Assembly: GCA_963799415.1 (NCBI GenBank)
Contig: CAWCXI010000005.1
Span: 62,001-126,000, forward strand
Length of the DNA stretch: 64,000 nucleotides
Direction of reading: 5' to 3'
DNA from: JAMXLO01 sp963799415
GTDB lineage: Bacteria; Pseudomonadota; Alphaproteobacteria; Acetobacterales; Acetobacteraceae
The position numbers and the translations under genes were made by a program. Shown here piece by piece: positions 10,185-19,304 of the stretch. Below the pieces are notes generated by a model. It was not told the origin of the DNA. It did no database searches and saw only the letters and a program-made list of their open reading frames with translations. The first letter of the stretch is position 1, and each line of letters begins with the position of its first letter.

Positions 10185-12232
10185 GCTGCCTCCAGGATCA
10201 GGTTCAGATACGGCTCCACGCGAGCGATCATGCCGGGCAGCACGAACGTCGTTGCGTCCATCTGCTCGATGACGGCGGGGCCGGCGACGCGGTTGCCGCA
10301 TCGCAGCCTGTCGCGGTCGTACACCTGACAGAGCACGAAGCCTCCGGCCTCGGGCAGCCAGACGTCACGTCGCGCGACGATGGCGGCGGAGGCATCGGAT
10401 CCCACGTCGGGATATCGCTGGAACGACGCCTTCGGCACAACCCCGACTGCCTCGATGCGAAAGGTGACAAGCTGCACGGGTTCGTCCGCGGCGATGAAGC
10501 CGTACATCCGCTGATGCGCGGCGGCGAAGCCTTCCGCCAGCGCGTCGAGCGTCCCGGGTCCGATCTCGCCGTGCGGCAGCGCCACCGGCAACTCATAGTT
10601 CTGTCCGGCATAGCGCATGTCGACCGTCCGCGTGATCCGGCGCGCGTCCGGTGCGATCCCTGCCTCCTCGAACCATGCATCCGCCTGTGCGTGCAACGCG
10701 TGGAACGCATCGACGACATCAGGCAACGCGGCGATCGACAGCGTGTGCAGTCGCGTCATGGCGAAGTCGGCGCGCAGGTCGGTCAGCAACAGGCCCATCG
10801 CGCACAGAATGCCCGGATTGCGCGGAACCAGGATGCGGCCGATCTCCAGCTCCCTAGCCAGACGCGCCGCATGTAGCGGGCCCGCGCCACCGAACGCCAC
10901 CAGCGTATAGTCACGCGTGTCATGGCCTCGCTGCACGCTGACCACGCGGATGGCGCGCGCCATGTTTGCGGTGACGACCGAGATGATTCCGTGCGCCGTG
11001 GCCATGGCGTCCAGGCGGAGCGAAGCAGCCAGGCGTTCGATCGCCGTGCGTGCGAGGTCCTGGCGCACCTGCATGCGGCCGCCCAGTAGATGCGCCGGAT
11101 TGAGCGTCTGCAGCACGACATTCGCATCGGTGACCGTCGGTTCGTCATTGCCGCGCGCGTAGCAGACAGGTCCGGGATCGGCGCCCGCGCTGCGCGGACC
11201 CACCTTCAGCAGTCCGCCGCTGTCGACATACGCGATCGAACCACCACCCGCGCCGACTGTGTGGATATCCAACATCGGCGCCTTGATCGGATAGCCGTGC
11301 ACCACGGCCTCGCTGGCGAGCCGGCACTGGCCGCCCTGCAGCAAGGCGACGTCGGTCGAGGTGCCGCCCATGTCGAATGTGATCAGATCGGCAAAACCGG
11401 CCAGTCGTCCGACTTCCTGTGCACCCACCACGCCGGTGGATGGTCCGGACAGCACGGCGCGGACCGGCAGTCGTGCGGCTTGAGCGAAGCCGATCACGCC
11501 GCCATTCGACTGCGTCAGATACGGTGCCGCGTGCACCCCGAGATCGGCGAGCCGTTTGCCCAGCCCGCCTATGTAGACCTGCATGACCGGGCCGAGATAG
11601 GCGTTCACCACCACGGTGGACATTCGCTCGAATTCGCGGAACTCGGGTGCGACCTCGTGCGATACGCACGCGAACGCCTCGGGGAATTCCTCCGACAGGA
11701 TGCGCCGGGCTCTCTCCTCGTGCGTCGTTCGGACAAAGCCGTAGAGGAAGCACACCGCCACAGCCTGTGCGCCGGCATCGCGCAGCCGACGCACTGCCGC
11801 GCGGAACGCTGCCTCATCCAGCGGCGTTTCCACCGTGCCGTCGTGGCGCATGCGCTCGGGCACTTCCAGGCGGAGGTCGCGCGACACCAACGCCGGCGGC
11901 TTATCGGCCTGCAGGTCGTACAGGTCGGGGCGCTTCTGCCGACCGATCTCCAGCAGGTCGCGAAAGCCATCGGTGGTTATCAACCCTGTCTTCACGCCGC
12001 GATGCTGGATCAGCGCATTGGTCGCGACGGTCGTGCCGTGGCCGAAGTAGCTAACCGCGCCCGGCCCGACGCCGACCTGCCGGACACCTTCCGCCACACC
12101 CCCTGCGACACCGCGCGACGGATCGTCCGGTGTGGACGGCACCTTCCAGACCTCGACCCGGCCGGTCTCCTCGTCGAACAGGCAGACGTCGGTGAAGGTG
12201 CCGCCGGAATCGACGCCGACACGCCAGGTCAT
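10181..12232 (-). CDS. hyuA: Hydantoinase A / oxoprolinase alpha-type subunit
   Basis: ATP-binding subunit of the hydantoinase/5-oxoprolinase complex. The 683-aa product begins MTWRVGVDSGGTFTDVCLFD, the ASKHA-type ATP-binding loop of HyuA N-terminal domains, and continues with YFGHGTTVATNALIQHRGVK, LSGPSTGVVGAQ, ITFDMGGTSTDVALLQGG (second phosphate loop), the TVGAGGGSIAYVDSGG segment and GPVCYARG. The C-terminal third ends in ATTFVLPGM. ATG 12232 is preferred over TTG 12241 because GGAG at 12245-12248 is well spaced only for the former. It is coupled to hyuB by an ATGA overlap. The divergent FAD oxidoreductase gene starts only about 55 bp away, so the two units probably share a control region. 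Confidence 0.92.
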   Translation of the reverse strand: MTWRVGVDSGGTFTDVCLFDEETGRVEVWKVPSTPDDPSRGVAGGVAEGVRQVGVGPGAVSYFGHGTTVATNALIQHRGVKTGLITTDGFRDLLEIGRQKRPDLYDLQADKPPALVSRDLRLEVPERMRHDGTVETPLDEAAFRAAVRRLRDAGAQAVAVCFLYGFVRTTHEERARRILSEEFPEAFACVSHEVAPEFREFERMSTVVVNAYLGPVMQVYIGGLGKRLADLGVHAAPYLTQSNGGVIGFAQAARLPVRAVLSGPSTGVVGAQEVGRLAGFADLITFDMGGTSTDVALLQGGQCRLASEAVVHGYPIKAPMLDIHTVGAGGGSIAYVDSGGLLKVGPRSAGADPGPVCYARGNDEPTVTDANVVLQTLNPAHLLGGRMQVRQDLARTAIERLAASLRLDAMATAHGIISVVTANMARAIRVVSVQRGHDTRDYTLVAFGGAGPLHAARLARELEIGRILVPRNPGILCAMGLLLTDLRADFAMTRLHTLSIAALPDVVDAFHALHAQADAWFEEAGIAPDARRITRTVDMRYAGQNYELPVALPHGEIGPGTLDALAEGFAAAHQRMYGFIAADEPVQLVTFRIEAVGVVPKASFQRYPDVGSDASAAIVARRDVWLPEAGGFVLCQVYDRDRLRCGNRVAGPAVIEQMDATTFVLPGMIARVEPYLNLILEAA

Positions 12233-12287
12233 CGCGCGCAACTCTCCAGTGATTAGAGGTCAATGGTCAGTACTGCTGCGCGAGCAT

Positions 12288-13622
12288 ATGCTGCGAACCA
12301 ACCGCATGTCGCCCCCAGTCGATCTTGTTCAGTCCAACACCGGCCTTCCCGAGCGCGCCGGGGTGGTCATTGTCGGCGGCGGCATCATCGGCACCTGTAC
12401 CGCGCTGTTTCTGGCAGAGAAGGGCCATTCGGTGGTGCTGTGCGAGAAGGGCCGTATCGGCGGCGAGCAGTCCAGCCGCAACTGGGGCTGGTGCCGCACC
12501 ATGGGACGCGATGCGCGCGAGATTCCCCTGGCAATCGAGAGCCTGCGGTTGTGGCGCAGTATGAACACGCGCATCAACCGCGACACCGGGTTTCGCCAGG
12601 CCGGCATCGCCTATCTGTGCGAGACCGAGAAGGAGATCGCCGCACAGGAAGCGTGGCTTGCCGATGCCCGGCAGTATCAGGTGGATGCGCGGCTGCTGCG
12701 CGGTGCCGCAATCGACGAGCTCGTGCCGGGCGCGTCGAGTAGCTTCATCGCCGCCCTGCACACGCCGACCGACGGGCGTGCCGAACCGTCGCAGGCCGCG
12801 CCGGCAATCGCAGAGGCGGCGCGCGCGGCAGGTGCCACGGTGCTGACCGATTGCGCGGTGCGCGGCATCGAGACACGGACCGGCCGCGTCTCGGGCGTGG
12901 TGACCGAGCGCGGTCGCATCGGCTGCGATAGCGTCGTGCTCGCCGGCGGTGCCTGGTCGCGGCTATTCTGCGGCAATGCCGGCATCGATCTGCCGCAACT
13001 GAAAGTGCTGGGCTCGGTGTTCCGCACCGCCCCGCTCGGCGGCGGTCCGGAGATCACCGCCAGCGGTTCGGTGTTCGCGTTCCGCAAGCGGCTGGATGGC
13101 GGCTACACGATCGCGCGGCGCAACGCGAATGTGGCCGACATCACGCCCGATTCGTTCCGTCTTCTGCTGCGCTACGCACCGACGCTGAAGCAGAACTACG
13201 GCGAGATCCACCTGCGTTTCGGCCGGCGTTTCTTTGACGAATGGCGCACGAAACGACGCTGGTCGCTGGACGAGGCCACGCCTTTTGAGGCGGTGCGCGT
13301 GCTGGATCCGGCGCCGAGGCAGGCGACGCTTCAAGAGGCGCGCACCGTGTTGTCGCGTTGCTTCCCGGCATTCGCGCAAATGCGGGTCGCTGAAAGCTGG
13401 GGTGGCCTGATCGACGTGACGCCCGATGCGGTGCCGGTGATCGGCGAGGTGCCCGCCATCCCCGGCTTCTTCCTGGCCACCGGCTTCTCTGGTCATGGCT
13501 TCGGCATCGGCCCCGGGGCGGGACGGTTGACCGCCGATCTTGTCGCTGGAGATACGCCGGTCGTCGATCCTGCCCCGTTCCGTTTCAGCCGCTTCACTGA
13601 GGGGCAGCGCCAGGCCGCATAA
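12288..13622 (+). CDS. FAD-dependent amino-acid/amine oxidoreductase (DAO family)
   Basis: D-amino-acid-oxidase-fold flavoenzyme (DadA/glycine oxidase-like). A dinucleotide-binding loop VVIVGGGIIGTCTALFLAE occurs about 20-38 residues after the start, with the FAD-ribose Glu in VVLCEKGRIGGEQSSRNWGW. The C-terminal half shows VAESWGGLIDVTPDAVPVIG and FFLATGFSGHGFGIGPGAG, standard DAO C-terminal FAD contacts. The frame is open back to 12132 inside hyuA; ATG 12288 or 12306 is the likely start (12288 chosen, 444 aa). It stands back-to-back with hyuAB and likely works with it on an amino-acid-like substrate; the natural electron acceptor is unknown. No signal peptide. Confidence 0.85.
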   Translation: MLRTNRMSPPVDLVQSNTGLPERAGVVIVGGGIIGTCTALFLAEKGHSVVLCEKGRIGGEQSSRNWGWCRTMGRDAREIPLAIESLRLWRSMNTRINRDTGFRQAGIAYLCETEKEIAAQEAWLADARQYQVDARLLRGAAIDELVPGASSSFIAALHTPTDGRAEPSQAAPAIAEAARAAGATVLTDCAVRGIETRTGRVSGVVTERGRIGCDSVVLAGGAWSRLFCGNAGIDLPQLKVLGSVFRTAPLGGGPEITASGSVFAFRKRLDGGYTIARRNANVADITPDSFRLLLRYAPTLKQNYGEIHLRFGRRFFDEWRTKRRWSLDEATPFEAVRVLDPAPRQATLQEARTVLSRCFPAFAQMRVAESWGGLIDVTPDAVPVIGEVPAIPGFFLATGFSGHGFGIGPGAGRLTADLVAGDTPVVDPAPFRFSRFTEGQRQAA

Positions 13623-13901
13623 ATGGCGAGCGTCGCCGTCACCTTCCGTCCTGCCGTCTCCCCGGCCGCACGCCGGCGCGTTCTGCTTGCGGTGCTGTGC
13701 TTCGTCTGGGGCACCACCTGGCTCGCCATGAAGGTTGGCATCGCCGTGGTGCCGCCTGGCGTGTTCGCCGGAACTCGCTGGACAACGGCGGGACTTCATG
13801 CTGCTGCTCTAGCGGCTCGCGCGCGGCCGACGGCTGCAAATGCCTATGCTATTGACCGGCCGTCTGATCGTTCCGCGCTACATCTGCGCGACTGCTCCTG
13901 A
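13623..13901 (+). pseudogene. Remnant of an EamA/DMT-family transporter
   Basis: Directly after the DAO gene lies the N-terminal part of a drug/metabolite exporter: RRRVLLAVLCFVWGTTWLAMKVGI is the first EamA helix with its conserved WGxxW-like motif, followed by VVPPGVFAGTRW. Near 13790 homology moves one frame over (FMLLL, an in-frame TAG, then RLARGRRLQMPM and GRLIV), so there is both a frameshift and a stop. The normal protein is about 290 residues with ten helices, but only 60-90 residues remain before the convergent gamma-glutamyltransferase gene, whose 3' end overlaps the remnant by about 24 bp. Unlike the other frameshifted genes here, most of the coding sequence is missing, so this is a true decayed gene. 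Confidence 0.7.
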
Positions 13902-15455
13902 CCACGGCGAGGCGGCGTCGCTGATGCCGATGCGTGCGCCGTCCGCTGATTGAACGATCACGTTCGGACAGGCGAAGTTGATCGGCACCGCGTTGTGCTC
14001 GACCAACTGAAGGTCGCCGTCAGCCGCCAGCGCTTCCAGCACCGCGGAGGGCAGGCGCACATCGGCGCTGGCACCGTTCGCGCTGGAGACATCGATCCGC
14101 GGATGATGCGCTGCGGTGTCCACGTCCATGCCGAAATCGGCGATGAAGGTCATGAGCTGGAACACAGCCGCCATGATCCGCCGCCCGCCCGAGGCGCCGC
14201 CGGCGATGAACGGACGCCCGTTCTCCGTCAGCATGATCGGCAGCATGTTGCACAACGGCCGCTTGCCCGGCGCAATGCCGTTCGGCACGCCGGGCTGCGG
14301 ATCGAACCACATCATGCCGTTGTTCAGAAGCACGCCCGATTGCGGCAACAGCACACGACTGCCGAACGACGACATCAGCGTGGTGGTCATCGCCACGGTG
14401 TTGCCCTCCGCGTCGCATGCGGTCAGATGCGTGGTGCAGCTTTCCGCCGCCAGCGGCTCGGATTTACCAAGACCGGCGAACCGTTCGACATAGGCAGCCT
14501 TCATCACGCGGGCGAGCGTCCGGTACCAGGCAGCGGTCGGCGCCTTACCCCCGTAAGGCGCATCAGCCATTCCCTCCAGCACGCGCTTCAGCGTCGGCGC
14601 GGCGGTGAGGCCGCCGGTGAGTTGCAGCGTGCGGCCACGCCAGCCGACCTCCTCCGCCGGCCAGGTCCGCGCGTGGCAGTTGCGCAGGTCCTCCAGCGAC
14701 AACACGCCGCCGAGTGACTTCGCATCGGCGACCACCGAGGCGGCGATTTCCCCTTCGTAGAAGTCGCGCAGACCAGCCTTGCCAAGACGCTCCAATGTCT
14801 CGGGCAGGTTGCCCTGCCGGAAGAAGCCCGGTTTGCCCTGATACGGCGGGGCCGGGGGCAGCCCGTTCGGCAGGTAGACCGATGCCGTGTGTGGATACAG
14901 CCGAATTGCCGTTGCCGAAGTGGCGACCTTGAGCGTGGTATACCAATCTTGCGGCAGGCCGCGCTTCGCCAGCGCGATAGCCGGAGCGATCACCTCGGAG
15001 AGCGGCAGGCGGCCCCATTGCCGATGCATGTATTCGTATCCGGCAGCGGAGGACGGGATCGCGACAGACAGCGGCCCATGGATATTGATGTCGCCCTCGA
15101 CCTCCGGCCACGCGAACAGGTCGCTCGTCATGCGCCCGGTCAGCCGGTAGCGGCTGGGATCGGTCGCGGCGGGGGCGCGTGGCCCGAAATCCACTACCTC
15201 GGCGCGAGGATGCCCGGCGCGGTGCACCAGCGCGAAGCCGATGCCGCCGAGGCCCGAGTTCCACGGCTCATGTGTCGCGAGTGCGAGCGCGGTCGCCACC
15301 GCCGCATCGATCGCGTTCCCCCCCGCATCCAGCACGGCGACCCCGGCCTCGGCAGCCCCCTTTGCCTGGGAAACAACCATGCCGCGGCGCCCCTTCGCCG
15401 AAGGCTTGCTGAGTTGCCAGTGCTGCGTGACGTGTGGCGGTGGTGTGTACTGCAT
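13878..15455 (-). CDS. ggt: Gamma-glutamyltransferase family protein
   Basis: N-terminal nucleophile hydrolase that cleaves gamma-glutamyl bonds (glutathione and related amides) or acts as a cephalosporin/amide acylase. The 525-aa product starts at ATG 15455, nine bases after GAGGA. It has the large-subunit motif MVVSQAKGAAEAGVAVLDAG and NSGLGGIGFAL, then C-T-T-H-L-T with Thr341 as expected autoprocessing site and nucleophile (TTH of the family), ACDAEGNTVAMTTTL and FIAGGASGGRRI. The open frame continues upstream to 15806, but that part is antisense to the NnrU-family gene and is not credible. No signal peptide is visible, unlike many GGTs, so it may be cytoplasmic. It lies near an oxoprolinase-type HyuAB. 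Confidence 0.88.
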   Translation of the reverse strand: MQYTPPPHVTQHWQLSKPSAKGRRGMVVSQAKGAAEAGVAVLDAGGNAIDAAVATALALATHEPWNSGLGGIGFALVHRAGHPRAEVVDFGPRAPAATDPSRYRLTGRMTSDLFAWPEVEGDINIHGPLSVAIPSSAAGYEYMHRQWGRLPLSEVIAPAIALAKRGLPQDWYTTLKVATSATAIRLYPHTASVYLPNGLPPAPPYQGKPGFFRQGNLPETLERLGKAGLRDFYEGEIAASVVADAKSLGGVLSLEDLRNCHARTWPAEEVGWRGRTLQLTGGLTAAPTLKRVLEGMADAPYGGKAPTAAWYRTLARVMKAAYVERFAGLGKSEPLAAESCTTHLTACDAEGNTVAMTTTLMSSFGSRVLLPQSGVLLNNGMMWFDPQPGVPNGIAPGKRPLCNMLPIMLTENGRPFIAGGASGGRRIMAAVFQLMTFIADFGMDVDTAAHHPRIDVSSANGASADVRLPSAVLEALAADGDLQLVEHNAVPINFACPNVIVQSADGARIGISDAASPWSGAVAQM

Positions 15456-15522
15456 GACGTGGAGTCCTCGTGCTCTTGTCGAATGGTCCGACGCCATCCG
15501 GTGAATGGCAAGGGAGGAACCA

Positions 15523-16200
15523 ATGACTGTTCTTGTGATTGCGGCTCTGGTGTGGATCGGCATGCACATCGGCATTGCCGGGACCCGGGGGCGCGATGCG
15601 ATCGTGGCTCGCATTGGCGATGTGCCGTTCCGCGGACTGTTCTCGCTGCTTTCGATCGTCACCATCGTATTTCTGGTGCGAGCCTGGGGCACGGCAGCGA
15701 CGACACCGCTGTGGTACGCGCCAGTCTGGCTGCGATGGGTGCTGGTCGCCGTGATGCTGGTGGCGTTCGTGCTGTTCGTTGCCTCGGTGAGCCGACGCAA
15801 TCCCACGATGGTCGGCGGCGAGACGGCAATGACTCAGCCGCCACGCGGCATTCAACGCGTCACGCGTCATCCGATGCTGTGGTCATTCGCGTTATGGGCG
15901 GCGGTACACATCATCGGCAATGGCGATACGACGGCCATCGTGTTTTTCGGCGCCTTCCTGGTGACCGCGCTCGCTGGCATGCCGTCGATCGATGGGAAGC
16001 TGGCGCGACGTGATCCCGCGGCGTGGCAGGCGCTGTCCGCCGCGAGCTCGATCGTACCGTTCGCCGCCATTGCGCAAGGGCGCAACCGTTTCGTGCCAGG
16101 CGAGATCGGCTGGCTCACGGTACTGGTCAGCGTGATCGCGTGGGCTGTGGTGCTGCGCCTGCATCCGTGGCTGTTCGGCGTGGCACCGGTTGCCATGTGA
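15523..16200 (+). CDS. NnrU family membrane protein
   Basis: Integral inner-membrane protein of the NnrU/isoprenylcysteine-methyltransferase-like group, first linked to nitrite/nitric oxide respiration but widespread without a proven function. The 225-aa product starts at ATG 15523, with AGGGAGGA just upstream deciding the start over the ATG at 15505. Five or six hydrophobic segments are visible, starting at MTVLVIAALVWIGMHIGIAGT. The family-typical RVTRHPMLWSFALWAAVHI (mid-protein) and MPSIDGKLARRDP follow. It shares a short region with the divergent ggt gene. The hydrolase gene follows on the same strand after about 40 bp and may be co-transcribed. Confidence 0.82.
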   Translation: MTVLVIAALVWIGMHIGIAGTRGRDAIVARIGDVPFRGLFSLLSIVTIVFLVRAWGTAATTPLWYAPVWLRWVLVAVMLVAFVLFVASVSRRNPTMVGGETAMTQPPRGIQRVTRHPMLWSFALWAAVHIIGNGDTTAIVFFGAFLVTALAGMPSIDGKLARRDPAAWQALSAASSIVPFAAIAQGRNRFVPGEIGWLTVLVSVIAWAVVLRLHPWLFGVAPVAM

Positions 16201-16242
16201 CCGGCGGTGGTCGAACGTGGCGGGAGCAATACGAGAGCCGCC

Positions 16243-17193
16243 ATGTATCTGAACCAATACGCCGACACGACCGAACCGCTCGACATGACGCAGACGGAGG
16301 AGTTCCGCCTGCTGCTTGCCAGTGCTGCCGATCTTGGCATTCCACATGCGCCGGCCACACCATACCGTTCGCGCAATATCGTGCTGCGGCAGTTGCGGTT
16401 CCACTTCCTGGAATGGGGCGCGCCGGATGCGCCGCCAATCGTGCTGCTGCATGGCGGCCACCAGTCTGCCCATTCCTGGGATCTGGTCAGTCTGCACCTA
16501 GCACAGCATTTCCGTGTGCTGGCGCTGGATCAGCGCGGGCACGGTGACAGCGAGTGGGCGCGCGATGTCACCTACAGCAATCACGAGATGTCGCTGGACG
16601 CCGAGGCATTCATCGCGGCGTTAGGGCTGCGGCAGCCGATTTTAATGGGGCATTCGATGGGCGGTCGCAATGCGATGCTACTGACCCGGCGCGACCCGTC
16701 GCTGCTGCGCGGGCTGGTGATCGTCGATGTCGGGCCGGAGCTGTCAGATCGCGGCCGGGCGGTGATCGCCGGGTTCGTTCGCGACAACGAGGAGTTCGAC
16801 GACCTGGAACACTTCGTGCGCAACGTGCAGCAGTACGACCCGTACCGCACGCGAGAACACATCGAGCGCACCGTCAAGTACAACATGCTGCAGCGGGCGG
16901 ACGGCAAGTTCGTCAGCAAGTGCGATGCGAATCCGCGCCGGCTGGGTGTCGTGCGCGGCACCGGCCCGCTGGAAAACATCACGCTGGACGACGCCCGAGC
17001 GTTCGACCTGCCGGTGCTGCTGGTGAGGGGCGCAGACTCTCGAATTCTGACGGCTGAGGCGGCGGACCGCTTCCGCGACGCCCTGCCGCAAGGCACGCTG
17101 GTGACGGTTGCGAACTGCGGTCACAACGTGCACGGACAGAACACGCTGGGCTTCATTGCGGCAGTGGGCCCATTCCTGACCGCGTTGCGGTAG
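16243..17193 (+). CDS. Alpha/beta-fold hydrolase
   Basis: Serine hydrolase of the alpha/beta superfamily. Visible features in the 316-aa product: oxyanion-hole HGG in IVLLHGGHQSAHSWDLV, LALDQRGHGDSEW, the nucleophile elbow G-H-S-M-G (LMGHSMGGRNAML), a probable acid Asp in LLVRGADSRIL and the catalytic His in NCGHNVHGQN near the C-terminus. The order and spacing match esterase/C-C hydrolase-type enzymes (for example ring-cleavage product hydrolases or dienelactone-like esterases), but the substrate cannot be read. Start choice between ATG 16243 and ATG 16285 is open; there is no strong ribosome site before either. It follows the NnrU gene and is convergent with the DsbA-like gene. Confidence 0.82.
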   Translation: MYLNQYADTTEPLDMTQTEEFRLLLASAADLGIPHAPATPYRSRNIVLRQLRFHFLEWGAPDAPPIVLLHGGHQSAHSWDLVSLHLAQHFRVLALDQRGHGDSEWARDVTYSNHEMSLDAEAFIAALGLRQPILMGHSMGGRNAMLLTRRDPSLLRGLVIVDVGPELSDRGRAVIAGFVRDNEEFDDLEHFVRNVQQYDPYRTREHIERTVKYNMLQRADGKFVSKCDANPRRLGVVRGTGPLENITLDDARAFDLPVLLVRGADSRILTAEAADRFRDALPQGTLVTVANCGHNVHGQNTLGFIAAVGPFLTALR

Positions 17194-17201
17194 GAGCCGC
17201 G

Positions 17202-17873
17202 CTACGCCGCGCGCTGGCGAAGAACCTCGTGGCCCTTGCGCAGCGCCTCGGCCATCGTGTCGGCCGGCATGGCTCCGGAATAGAGACCATAGCCGTCGAG
17301 GAAGAATGACGGCACGCCATTCACTCCGGCCTCGCGCGCGGCGCTGTCGGCGGCGAGCATTTCCTTTGCCGCCACATCGCCGGCCAGGAAGTCGGCGACC
17401 GCCGCGCGGTCCATGCGCCCTTGTGCAGCGCAGTCGGCCAGCACGTCGCGATGGCCAATGTCGCGGCCTTGGGTGAAATAGGCGGCGAACACTGCCTCCA
17501 TCACCGCGTCCTGGACGCCTTCGCGACCGGCCAGCCAGATCAGGCGATGCGCATCCAGCGTGTTTGGCGTGCGCAGCATCTGGTCCAGGCGGAAACCGAG
17601 CCCGACATTGGCGGCGGCACCGGCGACGCGCTCATCCAGTTCGCGCGACTTCTCGGCACTGCCAAATTTCATCGCACGATACGCAGCGCGATCGCGGCCT
17701 TCCTTTGGCATATCCGGGTTGAGCTGGAACGGGTTCCAGTGGACCGAGAAGTGCAGCCCTTCCTGCGCCAACGTGGTCAGCGCGCGTTCGAGTTGCCGCT
17801 TGCCGATATAGCACCACGGGCAGATTGCATCGGAGACGATATCGATGCGCAGCCCTACCGGCGATTCGTCCAT
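17202..17873 (-). CDS. DsbA-family FrnE-like thiol oxidoreductase
   Basis: Thioredoxin-fold protein with a CPWC active site in IVSDAICPWCYIGKRQLERA (about residues 11-30), the hallmark of FrnE/DsbA-like disulfide isomerases. A helical insert covers about residues 60-170. GVNGVPSFFLDGYGLYSGA near the end carries the cis-Pro loop (VPSFF). Length (223 aa) is normal for FrnE. There is no signal peptide, so unlike classical DsbA it should act in the cytoplasm, as FrnE does. Start ATG 17873 (MDESPVGLRID). The gene is convergent with the hydrolase gene (8 bp between stops) and divergent from the MFS gene at 18001. Confidence 0.88.
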   Translation of the reverse strand: MDESPVGLRIDIVSDAICPWCYIGKRQLERALTTLAQEGLHFSVHWNPFQLNPDMPKEGRDRAAYRAMKFGSAEKSRELDERVAGAAANVGLGFRLDQMLRTPNTLDAHRLIWLAGREGVQDAVMEAVFAAYFTQGRDIGHRDVLADCAAQGRMDRAAVADFLAGDVAAKEMLAADSAAREAGVNGVPSFFLDGYGLYSGAMPADTMAEALRKGHEVLRQRAA

Positions 17874-18000
17874 AGTCCTGGCTCCTTTGCGTTGCCGTTA
17901 ACATGGGCGGTGACGCCGCGCTTGCCAATGGTGGATGGAGGTGCGCCAATCGGGCCGAGAGCAAGAAACGGTGGGGGCCATTCCGCCGGCAGGAGGAGCC

Positions 18001-19304
18001 ATGGCCATCTCGCCGATATCGCCACGCATGCGGCGAATGCAGTGGATCGCGATCGGGCTCGCCACTGCGGCGATCGCACTAAACTACGTCGATCGCTCGA
18101 CGCTTGCCGTCGGCAACATCAAGATCCGCGAGGAGTTCGGTATCAGCGCCACCGCGATTGGTGCGCTGCAATCCGCATGGTCGATCACCTATGCGCTGTG
18201 CCAGATGCCGATCGGCTATTTCCTAGATCGGCTCGGGCCACGGTGGCTGGTCGGCGTGGCTCTCGTGCTGTGGTCGCTGGCCCAGGCGGCGGGTGGCTTC
18301 GCGGTGTCGTACGTGCAGTTGCTCTGGGCGCGCGTGGCGCTCGGCGCGGCCGAGTGCCCAGCGTTTCCCGCCGCGGTGCGCGTGACCAGCGACTGGTTCC
18401 ATGTGAAGGATCGAGGGCGCCCGACCGGTGTATACAATTCGGGCGGCAGCATCGGTCCGTTCATCGCCCCGCCCTTGTTGACCGGCCTGACGCTGGCGTT
18501 TGGCTGGCGGGTGATGTTCATCACCATGGGCATTGCCGGCGTGTCGGCGCTCTGGTGTGGTTCAAGCTGTACCGCGATCCAGCCAGGACCGAACTCGAGC
18601 CGCAGGACCAGGCATACCTTGCCGCGAACCGTGCCGCTGAAGGCAGGGTGGAGGCACGCCACTGGGGCAGGCTGTTCCGATTCCAGTCGATGTGGGGACT
18701 GATGCTCGGCGCTTTCTGCACTGGCTACGCCGTTTGGATGTACCAGACCTGGTTGCCGGCGTACCTGGAAATGCAGCAGCACATCAGCATTGCCAAGACG
18801 GGCTTCCTGGCGTCGATCCCGTTGTTCTGCTCTATCCTTGGCGCATGGGGCGGCGGCTGGCTCACCGACCGGCTGCACGCACGCGGCATGGCTCTGGTCG
18901 CGAGCCGCAGGCTGCCTTCGATCATCGGCCTGCTGCTGTCGGGACTGTTCACCGTCGCGGCCACGATGGCCGGCTCTCCACTACAGGCGATCGTGTCCAT
19001 ATCGCTCGCGATGTTCTTCCTGTCGCTGGGCATCGTGGGCAAGTGGACGCTGATCACCGCAGTGGCGCCGCAATCCTATTGCACGTCGGTCGCCAGCATC
19101 CAGAATTTCGGCGGCTATCTCGGCGGCACGGTTTCGCCCATTGTCACGGGCTTCGTGGTCGATGTGACCGGCTCGTTCGTCATCGCGCTGTCAATCGGCG
19201 CGGCGATCACGGTGCTGGGCGCCGCGCTCCTGCAGTTGTTCGTGCGCTCGCAGATCACCTCGGCCGATCTGGAGGGGACGCTGGCGCCGGCGCTGGCTGA
19301 GTGA
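18001..19304 (+). pseudogene. MFS transporter (ACS-type), one frameshift
   Basis: Inner-membrane sugar-acid/organic-anion transporter. ATG 18001 follows AGGAGGAG, a strong ribosome site. The first half shows IALNYVDRSTLAVGN (ACS motif with D-R), the loop FLDRLGPRWLVG and RVALGAAECPAFPAAVR. At about 18545 (GGCGCTCTGG) homology moves to the neighbouring frame: VWFKLYRDPARTELEPQDQ and then the full second half with GGWLTDRLHARG and six more helices. One missing base, or two extra, restores about 434 aa. Its 3' end overlaps the convergent Gfo/Idh gene by 50 bp. Substrate is unknown. The local context CGCTC recurs at other frameshifts in this window. Confidence 0.82.

Noticed and set aside
11090..12256. 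Plus-strand open frame of 388 codons opposite hyuA
   Set aside because: Composition and lack of any motif show it to be an antisense shadow of hyuA.
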